NCBI RefSeq assembly: GCF_036226405.1
Contig: NZ_CP108464.1
Span: forward strand, 558,001 to 622,000
DNA: 64,000 bases
Direction: 5' to 3'
From: Streptomyces sp. NBC_01260
GTDB taxonomy: Bacteria > Actinomycetota > Actinomycetes > Streptomycetales > Streptomycetaceae
The stretch's first letter is position 1, and each line of letters starts with the position of its first letter. Below the pieces are notes generated by a model. The model was not told the DNA's origin and ran no database searches. It worked only from the letters and a program-made list of their open reading frames with translations. Positions 16,006-23,813 of the stretch are shown here, in pieces. The position numbers were made by a program, and so were the translations under genes.

Positions 16006-16908
16006 ATGGACACGATGCGCGACCGATTCATCGCGACCACCTCGCGCCTGCTCGACGAGGACCCCCGGCTGGCACTCGTGCTGGCGGAGATCAGCCGGGA
16101 CGGCTTCGACCGGGCCGAGCGCACCCATCCGCACCGCGTCGTCAACGTCGGCATCCGGGAGCAGCTGCTCATCGGGGCCGGGGCCGGAATGGCGCTCACG
16201 GGACTGCGGCCGATCGTGCACACCTTCGCCAGTTTCCTGCTGGAGCGCCCCTTCGAACAGGTGAAGCTGGACTTCGGCCATCAGGGTGTGGGCGGGGTAC
16301 TGGTCAGCGCCGGAGCCTCGTACGACTGGCCGGCCGGCGGATTCACCCACATGGCGCCCGGGGACGTCGCGCTCCTGGACACCCTCGACGGCTGGACGGT
16401 GCACGTGCCGGGACACCCCGACGAGGCCGAGGCGCTGCTGCGGGAAGCCGCCGCCGGGGACGACCGGGTCTATGTGCGGTTGTCGCTGCAGTCCAACGAC
16501 CGGGCGCGCCCGGTCGGCGGGACGGGCGGGTTCACCACCGTGCGCGAGGGGACGGGCGGCGTGGTGATCGCCGTCGGGCCGATGCTCGACAACGCCCTCG
16601 CCGCGACGGAGGGGCTCGACGCGACCGTGCTGTACGCGACGACGGTGCGGCCGTTCGACGGGGACGGCCTGCGCCGGGCGGTGGGCGACCGGCCGGCCGC
16701 CGATGTCGTGATCGTCGAGCCTTACCTGGCGGGCACGTCCACGGCCGCGGCCAACGATGCGCTCATCGCACTCCCCCACCGGATCCTGGGGCTCGGCGTC
16801 GCCCGCGAGGAACTGCGCCGGTACGGACAGATGGACGAGCATCTCACCGCTCACGGCCTGGACCCGCGGGGCCTGCGGCAGCGGATCGGCGGGTTTCTCG
16901 GCCACTGA
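16006..16908 (+). CDS. Transketolase, C-terminal subunit
   Basis: The 300-residue partner carries the pyrimidine-binding domain (RVVNVGIREQLLIGAGAGMAL with the catalytic Glu of IREQ; HTFASFLLERPFEQVKLDFG) and the C-terminal transketolase domain (VVIAVGPMLDNALAA, VLYATTVRPFDGDG, VIVEPYLAGTS). It would pair with the preceding subunit as a split transketolase or DXS-like enzyme. ATG 16006 follows an AAGAGGAAG ribosome site. The pair likely forms a two-gene operon; substrate is unknown. Confidence 0.87.
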   Translation: MDTMRDRFIATTSRLLDEDPRLALVLAEISRDGFDRAERTHPHRVVNVGIREQLLIGAGAGMALTGLRPIVHTFASFLLERPFEQVKLDFGHQGVGGVLVSAGASYDWPAGGFTHMAPGDVALLDTLDGWTVHVPGHPDEAEALLREAAAGDDRVYVRLSLQSNDRARPVGGTGGFTTVREGTGGVVIAVGPMLDNALAATEGLDATVLYATTVRPFDGDGLRRAVGDRPAADVVIVEPYLAGTSTAAANDALIALPHRILGLGVAREELRRYGQMDEHLTAHGLDPRGLRQRIGGFLGH

Positions 16909-17005
16909 CGAGGTTCTCGGCCAAGGAGACGACGGCGGGGCAGGCGGGTGGCACCGGCCCATTGACCGCGCGGAAGCCGTGAACCTAATCTGAGCGGCGT
17001 ATTTC

Positions 17006-17019
17006 AGAAAGCGCTTTCT
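17006..17019. promoter_or_regulatory. LacI-type operator palindrome AGAAAGCGCTTTCT
   Basis: A perfect 14-bp palindrome with the central GCGC typical of LacI-family sugar regulators lies about 40 bp upstream of the PKD/CBM protein start. It probably represses that secreted gene until a sugar inducer is present. The regulator is not adjacent; its core differs from the GTAAGCGGTT boxes of the later glycan locus. Confidence 0.7.
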
Positions 17020-17056
17020 AACCTCCACGTCGGCATCTACCGCACAGGGAGCGCCC

Positions 17057-18493
17057 ATGAGTCGCCACCCCTCGATCCGCCATGCCTCAGGGAGTCCGCG
17101 CCCGGCGCGCGGACTCCTGCCGCTCGCCGCCCTCGCGTGCGGCCCGGCCCTGATCCTCACCCTCCTGGTCACCTCGCCGCCCCGGGCGCACGCGGCCAGC
17201 CGTCCGCCCACCGGGCCGGCGTCGGTATCGCCCTCGTCGGCAGCCAGGACTCCCGCAGCCGGTGAGCAGAGCGCGGTCCGGGACGAAGGGATCATCGACG
17301 GATGCCCGGATGCCCACGGCCTCGCGGCCACCGAATCCGAGGAGGGACACTCCCGCAGACACCTGCTGGGCGAGGTCGGTCCGGGCGCGATCCCCGCCAA
17401 CTGCACTGAACTAAGAGGAAGTTCAACTCAGGGGACGCGGCACGACGTCCACATATCCACCGGCCGGGACAATGGTCCGGCGCCCTTGACCGTCGCATTC
17501 TCCGGCGCCGGGCGCGGTGACGGTGCCGCTGCGCGGAACACCCGACACGTGGCGTACGCATGGGACTTCGACGGTGACGGCAGCACCGATTCGACGGAGG
17601 TGAACCCCTCACACACGTACCGCGGCAACGGCTCGCACTCCGCTCGGCTGGCGGTGACCTGGTCCGACGGCATCACGACCCGGGCCGCGCGGAAGATCAC
17701 GGTCGGCAACAGCAGGCCTGTCGTGTCGATCGAACAGCCCCTGGATCACAGCGTGTTCGGGATCGGGGACACACTTTCGCTCACCGTGGGAGTGGCGGAC
17801 ACGGAGGACGGTCGAAGCGGGGCAGTGGACTGCTCGCGGGTGGTCGTGGAGTCACCGCTCGGCCGTGTCCCGGCACTGCGCCGGACCGGCGGCCGCTCCG
17901 GCTGCGCCGGCACGCTGGTGACCGGTCGCGAAGTGGCGGGCGACGTCGCGTACGGCCTCACCGCCCGCTACGAGGACGACGGAGCCCCGGGCGCGCCCGC
18001 CCTCACCGGGTCCGCGTCGGTGACGCTCCGGGCCGCCTTCTGCGAGGCGGAGTGGTTCACGGCGACCGGGGGCACGCACGGGGGCGCGGCGGCGGAAAGC
18101 CGTTCGGGCGACTCCGGCGGACGGCAGGCCGCGGAGATCGAGGACGGCGACTGGATCGGCCTCGGCACGGTGTCCCTGACGAACATCGGCTCGATGACGG
18201 TCCGCGCGGCCTCCGGCGGCACCCTCGAACTGCGCTCCGGCTCTCCGGCCGGGCCGCTCCTCGGAGAGGTCGCCATTCCCTTCACCGGCGGCTGGGACCG
18301 CCCCGTGTCACCGACATTCGCGCTGTCCGATCCGGGACACGGCGTGCGGCTCTTCGCCGTGTTCAGCAATCCGGCGTGGAGTGCGGACACGGCCGATCTG
18401 TTCGCGTTGGACTGGCTCCGCTTCAATGGCCCGGGCGCCGGCGACAGCCCGCGGGAACCGGATGTCCCCGGGGCGCCGGACGGGCGCCGGTGA
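17057..18493 (+). CDS. Secreted PKD-domain, carbohydrate-binding protein
   Basis: The 478 residues start with a signal peptide (RGLLPLAALACGPALILTLL...AHA), followed by a poorly conserved stretch to about 115. A PKD domain follows (about 120-215; APLTVAFSGAG, YAWDFDGDGSTDS, NPSHTYRGNGSH), then a second Ig-like part (IEQPLDHSVFGIGDTLSLTV). A CBM6-like C-terminal module ends the protein (about 325-465; GRQAAEIEDGDWIGLGTVSL, LFALDWLRFNGPG). No catalytic domain is recognised; related proteins carry sugar dehydrogenase or ThuA domains before PKD, so this may be a stripped form or a pure binding protein. It is controlled by the palindrome at 17006. Confidence 0.8.
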   Translation: MSRHPSIRHASGSPRPARGLLPLAALACGPALILTLLVTSPPRAHAASRPPTGPASVSPSSAARTPAAGEQSAVRDEGIIDGCPDAHGLAATESEEGHSRRHLLGEVGPGAIPANCTELRGSSTQGTRHDVHISTGRDNGPAPLTVAFSGAGRGDGAAARNTRHVAYAWDFDGDGSTDSTEVNPSHTYRGNGSHSARLAVTWSDGITTRAARKITVGNSRPVVSIEQPLDHSVFGIGDTLSLTVGVADTEDGRSGAVDCSRVVVESPLGRVPALRRTGGRSGCAGTLVTGREVAGDVAYGLTARYEDDGAPGAPALTGSASVTLRAAFCEAEWFTATGGTHGGAAAESRSGDSGGRQAAEIEDGDWIGLGTVSLTNIGSMTVRAASGGTLELRSGSPAGPLLGEVAIPFTGGWDRPVSPTFALSDPGHGVRLFAVFSNPAWSADTADLFALDWLRFNGPGAGDSPREPDVPGAPDGRR

Positions 18494-18511
18494 CCGCTGC
18501 GGCGGGCGCGC

Positions 18512-19124
18512 TCAGTGCGCGGCAATCAGTTCCCGGTACCACGCGAGCGTGGCGTCGACGGTGGCGGAGAGCGGGTTCGGTACGAGGCCGAACGCCTTCT
18601 CGATGGCGGCGGAGTCGACGATCTGCGCTTCCGTGTGCTGGTAGAACATCTCGGCGTACTCCGCCATGAACACCTCGTCGAACGGCCCGAACGGCCGCGG
18701 TTTCGCGACGACGGCCAGGGTCAGCGGACGGCCGAGGCGCTCCTCGACCATGGCCAGGATCCGGCGGGTGGTGAGTGCCGGGGCCGTGGGCAGGTGCCAG
18801 ACCCGCCCGTCACCGTCCGGGTTCTCACCCAGCGTCGCGAGGCCCGCCGCGACATCGCCGATGTACGTGTAGCTGTGCGGCAGGTCGATGTCACCGAAGG
18901 CCGGCACCTCTCCCCCGGTCAGCGCGGCCGGGAACACCGCGCCGCCGAGCGTGGAGTTGAGGACGCCGGGCCCCACGAAGTCGGCCGACGCCTTCGAGCG
19001 CCGGTCCGCTGCCCGCCCGGTCGACGAGCCGGACCGGGTGGCCGCGACGGGCGAGTGCGACGGCGAGTGTCGTGCCGGCGGGACCGGCGCCCAGAACTAC
19101 CTGAAGATCGCGTGCTGTGGTCAT
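18512..19124 (-). pseudogene. NAD-dependent epimerase/dehydratase with internal deletion
   Basis: The N-terminus from ATG 19124 gives a Rossmann dinucleotide site (LQVVLGAGPAGTTLAVALARR) and then loses the frame near 19000. A second frame from about 18990 to 18512 supplies the normal family C-terminus (DLPHSYTYIGDVAAGLATLG, PRPFGPFDEVFMAEYAEMFYQ, TLAWYRELIAAH). About 120-130 residues of the middle, including the YxxxK active site, are missing. The gene cannot encode an active enzyme, yet its divergent TetR regulator is intact. Confidence 0.85.
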
Positions 19125-19171
19125 GGGTGCTCCCAGTGATTCGGAGAGATGCGCTACGAGTCATCGCTTCT

Positions 19172-19187
19172 GTTAGAGACAGTAACT
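19172..19187. promoter_or_regulatory. Putative TetR operator, site 1 (GTTAGA-N4-GTAACT)
   Basis: This 16-bp box, with GTTA...TAAC dyad symmetry, is repeated at 19216-19231 with only the four central bases changed. Both lie in the 139-bp gap between the divergent epimerase remnant and the TetR gene, where an autoregulating TetR protein would bind. Confidence 0.75.
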
Positions 19188-19215
19188 CTCGCAATCAGTC
19201 ATAGCAAAGTTCGCT

Positions 19216-19231
19216 GTTAGACTCCGTAACT
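19216..19231. promoter_or_regulatory. Putative TetR operator, site 2 (GTTAGA-N4-GTAACT)
   Basis: Second copy of the 16-bp box, 44 bp from the first (about four helical turns), 33 bp before the TetR start. It is well placed to block the TetR promoter. Confidence 0.75.
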
Positions 19232-19263
19232 GAAGCGAGCTTGCCTAACGGAAAGGGCCGGGA

Positions 19264-19986
19264 ATGGCCGAGGCGCAACTGGGGCCACGGGCCCGGTACC
19301 GGGAGCAGACCCGGGCGGAGATCAAGGAATCAGCCCTGCGGCAGCTGGCCGACGGGGGTGTGGCAGCGCTCGCCCTCACCCGGATCGCCAAGGACATGGG
19401 CCTGTCCGGGCCGGCTCTCTACCGATACTTCGCCAGCCGCGACGACCTGCTGAACGCACTGATCAGGGACGCGTACGACGATGCCGCGACGGCCATCGGG
19501 GTGGCGGCGGCCCGGTCGGATGACGTTTCGGCGAGCCCGCGCGAGCGACTGCGCTCGCTCGCGGCCGCCTACCGGACCTGGGCGGTCGGGGAACCGCACC
19601 GCTATCTCCTGATCCAGGGCTCTCCGGTGCCCGGATATGTCGCGCCCGCCGACACGCTGGACCGGGCCCGCGCGGTCCTCGGGCCGTTCCTCGCGGTGTT
19701 CGCGGGCGGGGCTCCCGGAGCGGGTGTGACCCCGGTGGTGACACAGATGGCGGACTGGCTGGCCTCGGACGCGGCCGTGGGCGGCTGGGTGACCGAGTAC
19801 GCGGCGGACGCCTCCGACACCGCGGCCTGCGCACGGGCGCTGGCGGGCGCGCTGCTCGCATGGGCGCAGCTGCACGGATCGGTGGGACTGGAGGCGGCTG
19901 GGCAGTTCACCGGGATGGGACACAGCGTGGACACCCTGCTGGATGCGCAGATCGGGATGCTGGCGGACGCCTTCGGGCTGGAGTGA
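19264..19986 (+). CDS. TetR-family transcriptional regulator
   Basis: A 240-residue repressor with an N-terminal helix-turn-helix (about 20-65; IKESALRQLADGGVAALAL, IAKDMGLSGPALYRYFASRDDLL) and a WHG-type ligand domain (EPHRYLLIQGSPVPGYVAP, WAQLHGSVGLEAAGQF). It is divergent from the epimerase pseudogene and flanked by two identical-core operators. In actinobacteria this arrangement usually means the regulator represses the neighbouring oxidoreductase; here that target is broken. Confidence 0.9.
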   Translation: MAEAQLGPRARYREQTRAEIKESALRQLADGGVAALALTRIAKDMGLSGPALYRYFASRDDLLNALIRDAYDDAATAIGVAAARSDDVSASPRERLRSLAAAYRTWAVGEPHRYLLIQGSPVPGYVAPADTLDRARAVLGPFLAVFAGGAPGAGVTPVVTQMADWLASDAAVGGWVTEYAADASDTAACARALAGALLAWAQLHGSVGLEAAGQFTGMGHSVDTLLDAQIGMLADAFGLE

Positions 19987-20053
19987 GCCCCTCCCCCGGC
20001 CTCTGCCACAAGCCCGCGCCGGTTCCTGCGGGCAACGCTGACCGCCGGACAGG

Positions 20054-20093
20054 CCGATCGCCGGACAGGCCCAGGGGCCGGTCCGGCGATCGG
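20054..20093. terminator. Bidirectional hairpin terminator
   Basis: A perfect 13-bp inverted repeat (CCGATCGCCGGAC, arms 20054-20066 and 20081-20093) lies between the convergent TetR gene and the beta-helix gene. A GT-rich, low-complexity stretch (about 20092-20140) follows on the beta-helix side. Confidence 0.8.
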
Positions 20094-20136
20094 TGTGTCA
20101 TGTGCGGTGTGTGCGTTGCGTGGTGCGTGTGGTGTG

Positions 20137-22350
20137 TCAGGGGTGGACGAGAACCTGGGCGAGCGCCACCCGGCCCGTACCGGAGGACACGATCTTCACC
20201 GTGCGGGTCCGGCTGTCCAGGTTCACCAGCGTGGGACGCAGCGCCTTCCCGCTGATGTGCACCGTCCCGTCGTCCGTCACGATGTCGAAGTCGGCCGTGG
20301 TGGAGGAGGCGTCGTTCCAGATCTCGATCTGCCGGACGTGCCGGACGGCGCCGAGGTCCACCTGCCACCAGGCACCGGCCTCGGAGAGCGTGCGGGTGTC
20401 CGTGTTGGTGTCGGCGTCCAGGGCGCGTGCCGCCGTCGCCGTCCCCTCGGTCGAGGACTGGGTGGCTGTGCCGGTGCGGGCCAGGTCGGTGCGCAGCTGC
20501 TCGACCGGGCCGCCTCGGGCGCCCGCCCGTGCGGCGACGGCGAGCGCCTCGGCGGGCAGCCGGTCCAGGCCGGTGAGGTTGTCCGTCATGACGGAGCCGC
20601 TGCCGCCGAGGGCCGGGGCCGCGGTGTCGGTCCAGTTGCCGCGTGCGGTGTTCTGGATTCCGTAGTCCGCCCAGTTCGAGACCCACTTGTAGCCGATGCG
20701 GGTGATGACGTTCCGCTCGACGGTGATGTGCGAGGACTGCTCGTCGAGGTAGATGCCGTTGCCGTCGCGTTCGGTGTTGCCGTACGCGGAGCGGTTGATG
20801 TAGTTGCCGCTGAGGACCGTGCCGGGCTGGGCGCCCTGGGTGTAGATCGCACCGCCGTCGTGCTGCTGCTGCGCGACCTCCATGACGTCGGTGATGCGGT
20901 TGCCCGTCACCTTGTTGTCGCGCAGCACGGACTTCTGGGCCTCGGGCTGGTTCCAGCCCCAGCCGACCGAGATCGCGGAGTACGGGAGGTGGTCCAGGCT
21001 GTTGTGGTCGACGCTCAGCCCGGCCTCGTAACCGGCCCAGATGCCCACCGAGTCGGTGTACTCGACGCCGGAGCGGGTGATGGTGTTGTACGCGACGGTG
21101 TTCCGCTCCCCCGCCAGCGATGCGTCCGGCACCGGTTCGGTGTCGCCGACGTACACGGCGCCCGAGGACAGGTCCGTGAAGGCCGACCGGGTCAGGGAGC
21201 TGTCCTTGGTGCCGGCCTCCAGGATCGCGCCGGCGCCGCCGAGATGGCTGAACCGGCTGCTCTCGATGGACACCCGGCGTCCGCCGCGGACGGTGACCGC
21301 GGCGGACGGCTTCGTGTAGTAGCGGCCCGCGTGGTCGACGGGGCCGGTGGCTCCGGTCAGGGTGAGACCGGCCTGCATCCCCGCATAGCCCTCATCGGTG
21401 CCGGGCTGCCGGTACGCCGCGTAGGCGAAGCCGATCCCGCTGACGGTGACGTCGTGGGCACCGTCGATGACGAGCAGCTGTTCGGTGTGCGGAGTGACGG
21501 TCTGCGCGCGGCGCATGTTCTCGCCCTTGCGCGGCAGGTAGGTGACGGCGCGTCCCTTCGAATCCCATACGAACTCACCTGGCTGGTCCAGGAGTTCCGG
21601 GGCGTTCTCGAAGAAGGCGACGCCGCTGTAGCGGGTGGAGTCGACCGTCGTGGAGTCCCAGGCGGGTCCGGTGCGGTCGGTGCCGCCGGCCGAGTTGGTC
21701 CAGCAGGGCTGGACGAACGTCATGGTGTCGCCGCTGACGCCCGCGATCCGGCAGTGGTAGTTGCGCCAGCGGACCCGGATGACGGCTTCGGCGTCGGTGG
21801 GGCGCTGCCAGTGGTCGATTCCGGTCGCGGTGGCGCCGGTCATGCCGGTGGCGGTGGCGTCGCAGGTGCTCGCCGCGCAGGCCCCGCCGCGGGCGCGGGT
21901 GGCGCGCCTGCCGTCGACGAAGAGCTGGCGCGGGGTGACACCGGCGGGGACCCCGGCGCTCCAGGTGCCGTCGGCGTTGCGGTGCCAGCCGGTGATGTCC
22001 TGTCCGCCGGAGAGGACGGGGTGGGCGCCCGGGGCGGCGGTCCAGGTGATGGTGCGGCCGTTCCTCCCCGAGTCGGCGGCGCCCAGCCTCAGGGGCTCGT
22101 CGCGCTTGTACGTACCGTCCTTGAGGAGCACGCGGACGTCGCGCCCGGTCTCGGTGCGCGCCAGGTCCCGGGCGGCTTCCGGGGTGCAGGGCCGGGCGGC
22201 GGTGCAGGAGGAGCCCCGGCCGTCGGGGGACACGTACAACGAGCGTGCTCCGGGGGCCGCTTGGGCGCCGGGGGCGGCGAGGAGTGCCGCCAGGAATGCG
22301 GCGGTGGCGGCAGCGGCGGTTCCTCGTACGACGTTCACGGTGCGGTTCAC
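20137..22350 (-). CDS. Secreted right-handed parallel beta-helix protein with discoidin-like C-terminus
   Basis: The 737 residues start with a signal peptide (GTAAAATAAFLAALLAAPGAQA). The N-terminal part is typical of PbH1 glycan-active enzymes (LYVSPDGRGSSC, AARDLARTETGRDVRVLLKDGTY, LFVDGRRATRARG). Many beta-helix turns follow (NTVAYNTITRSGV, GLSVDHNSLDHLP, SVLRDNKVTGNRITDV, ITVERNVITRIG). A C-terminal F5/8-type (discoidin) module (about 600-737; ARALDADTNTDTRTL, WWQVDLGAVRHVRQIEIWND) should bind sugar. Such proteins include polysaccharide lyases and glycosidases; no catalytic residues can be assigned. It is the last gene of the ABC operon, starting with GTG inside the peptidase stop (GTGA). 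Confidence 0.87.
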   Translation of the reverse strand: MNRTVNVVRGTAAAATAAFLAALLAAPGAQAAPGARSLYVSPDGRGSSCTAARPCTPEAARDLARTETGRDVRVLLKDGTYKRDEPLRLGAADSGRNGRTITWTAAPGAHPVLSGGQDITGWHRNADGTWSAGVPAGVTPRQLFVDGRRATRARGGACAASTCDATATGMTGATATGIDHWQRPTDAEAVIRVRWRNYHCRIAGVSGDTMTFVQPCWTNSAGGTDRTGPAWDSTTVDSTRYSGVAFFENAPELLDQPGEFVWDSKGRAVTYLPRKGENMRRAQTVTPHTEQLLVIDGAHDVTVSGIGFAYAAYRQPGTDEGYAGMQAGLTLTGATGPVDHAGRYYTKPSAAVTVRGGRRVSIESSRFSHLGGAGAILEAGTKDSSLTRSAFTDLSSGAVYVGDTEPVPDASLAGERNTVAYNTITRSGVEYTDSVGIWAGYEAGLSVDHNSLDHLPYSAISVGWGWNQPEAQKSVLRDNKVTGNRITDVMEVAQQQHDGGAIYTQGAQPGTVLSGNYINRSAYGNTERDGNGIYLDEQSSHITVERNVITRIGYKWVSNWADYGIQNTARGNWTDTAAPALGGSGSVMTDNLTGLDRLPAEALAVAARAGARGGPVEQLRTDLARTGTATQSSTEGTATAARALDADTNTDTRTLSEAGAWWQVDLGAVRHVRQIEIWNDASSTTADFDIVTDDGTVHISGKALRPTLVNLDSRTRTVKIVSSGTGRVALAQVLVHP

Positions 22351-23813
22351 GCGGTGGCCTTCCAGTCGGGGTGGCCGGGCATGGGCGGGTTGACGGCCCC
22401 GAAGAGCCAGTCGCGCAGGAACGGGTCCAGGGACCGGTCACCGGTGACGTCGACGGTGTGCCGGATGAAGGCCTCGCTGGTGTACGTGGAGTCCTTGAAC
22501 CGCTTGACCCATTCGCGCATGACCGTGTCGAACTTCCGTCGGCCGGCCCGCAGGCTCAGGGCGTACAGCACGAGTGCGCCGCCGTCGTAGATGTTCGTGC
22601 CGCCGAGCGCCTTCGGCAGTCCGGGCGGGCCGTCGGCGGCGCGGACGGCGTCGAGCTTCTCGTACGTCGCCCTCATCTTGTCCTCGAGGACGGACCAGCC
22701 GCGCTCCTCGCCGTACAGACCGGCGTAGTACACGGCGGGACCCTCGTTCAGCCAGGCCTGCTGCCAGTCGTTCGGGGTGACGGAGTCGCCGAACCACTGG
22801 TGGACGAGCTCGTGCACCATGGTGGTCTCGTATCCGGGCCGGCCGTTGGCGTCGGGCTTGAACCAGTTGGTGGAGAACAGCGACAGGGTCTGGTTCTCCA
22901 GGGCGTCGGTGTAGCCGTCGTAGATGTGGACGCCGTAGACGGAGAACGGGTAGCGGCCGAACTTCGCCTCCAGCCAGGCCAGATGGTCCGGGGTGCGGGC
23001 CACGACCGGGCCGTACTTCTCCTCCTGGCCCTGGGGGACGATGTGACGCAGCGGCAGGCCCTGGTGGCTCGTGCCGTACAGGTAGGTGCCCTTGACGACG
23101 GCGATGCCGATGAGTTCGGTCGCCATCCGCTCGCGCAGCGCGAAGTGCCAGACCGTGGAGCCGTCGGCGCGCCGGGACTTGTGGGTCAGCTCGCCGTTGG
23201 CGGTGGCGACGAAGCCCTTGGGTGCGCTGATGTGGAACGTCCACGTCGCCTTGTCCGACGGGGTGTCGTTGCACGGCAGGAAGGTGTCGGCGCGCGAGGA
23301 CTGGGCCGCCGAGGCGAAACCGCCGTCGGTGCCGAACCTCCAGCCGGTGAGGCCGAGTCGGGGCGCCTTGCCGTTGCCGCGGTAGCGGACCTCGACGGTG
23401 AAGGCCTGTCCGTCGTGGAGCGGGCGGGCCGGGGTGATCGTGAACTCCTGGCCGCTCTGGCCGGGGGTGAGCTCCCAGGTCGCGGGGCGGCCGGAGACGG
23501 TGACCGCGTCGATGGTGTGGCCGTCGGTGTCCAGGTTGAACGCGGAGAGGTCCTGGGTGGCCCTGGCGTTGATCTTCACGGTCGCGGTGAAGTCGTACGT
23601 CACCGGGGTGAAGTCGAAGGCCAGGTCGTAGTGGACGACCTGGTAGCCGCCGTTGCCGAGCGTCGGGAAGAGCGGGTCGCCGACGCCGTTCGAGCCGGGC
23701 TTCGGGTCGAAGCGGTGCGGCTGTGCGGTGGCGGCCGGGCCGAGGGCCGGTACGGCGGCGGCTGCGGCGACCGCCACCCCGCCGAGTCTGAGGGCCGTGC
23801 GTCGTGTCGTCAC
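22347..23813 (-). CDS. Secreted M1-family zinc metallopeptidase
   Basis: The 488 residues carry a Tat-like signal (TTRRTALRLGGVAVAAAAAVPALG), the M1 N-terminal beta saddle (about 55-230) and the catalytic domain. HELVHQWFGDSV (His334, Glu335, His338) and LNEGPA (Glu357) bind zinc; DALENQTL takes the place of the GxMEN exopeptidase motif. It would trim peptides outside the cell. The GTG at 23813 overlaps the stop of the solute-binding protein by GTGA, and its own stop overlaps the beta-helix gene, so a peptidase is co-translated with a sugar importer, fitting use of glycoproteins or proteoglycans. Confidence 0.92.
   Translation of the reverse strand: MTTRRTALRLGGVAVAAAAAVPALGPAATAQPHRFDPKPGSNGVGDPLFPTLGNGGYQVVHYDLAFDFTPVTYDFTATVKINARATQDLSAFNLDTDGHTIDAVTVSGRPATWELTPGQSGQEFTITPARPLHDGQAFTVEVRYRGNGKAPRLGLTGWRFGTDGGFASAAQSSRADTFLPCNDTPSDKATWTFHISAPKGFVATANGELTHKSRRADGSTVWHFALRERMATELIGIAVVKGTYLYGTSHQGLPLRHIVPQGQEEKYGPVVARTPDHLAWLEAKFGRYPFSVYGVHIYDGYTDALENQTLSLFSTNWFKPDANGRPGYETTMVHELVHQWFGDSVTPNDWQQAWLNEGPAVYYAGLYGEERGWSVLEDKMRATYEKLDAVRAADGPPGLPKALGGTNIYDGGALVLYALSLRAGRRKFDTVMREWVKRFKDSTYTSEAFIRHTVDVTGDRSLDPFLRDWLFGAVNPPMPGHPDWKATA

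Noticed and set aside
20092..20140. GT-rich stretch considered as a microsatellite or regulatory tract.
   Set aside because: No regular repeat unit; it is the tail of the region behind a terminator hairpin.
20095..22590. A plus-strand open frame of about 830 codons opposite the beta-helix gene.
   Set aside because: Antisense shadow; composition dominated by Gly, Ala, Val and Asp, with no domain, and the minus frame is a complete exported protein.
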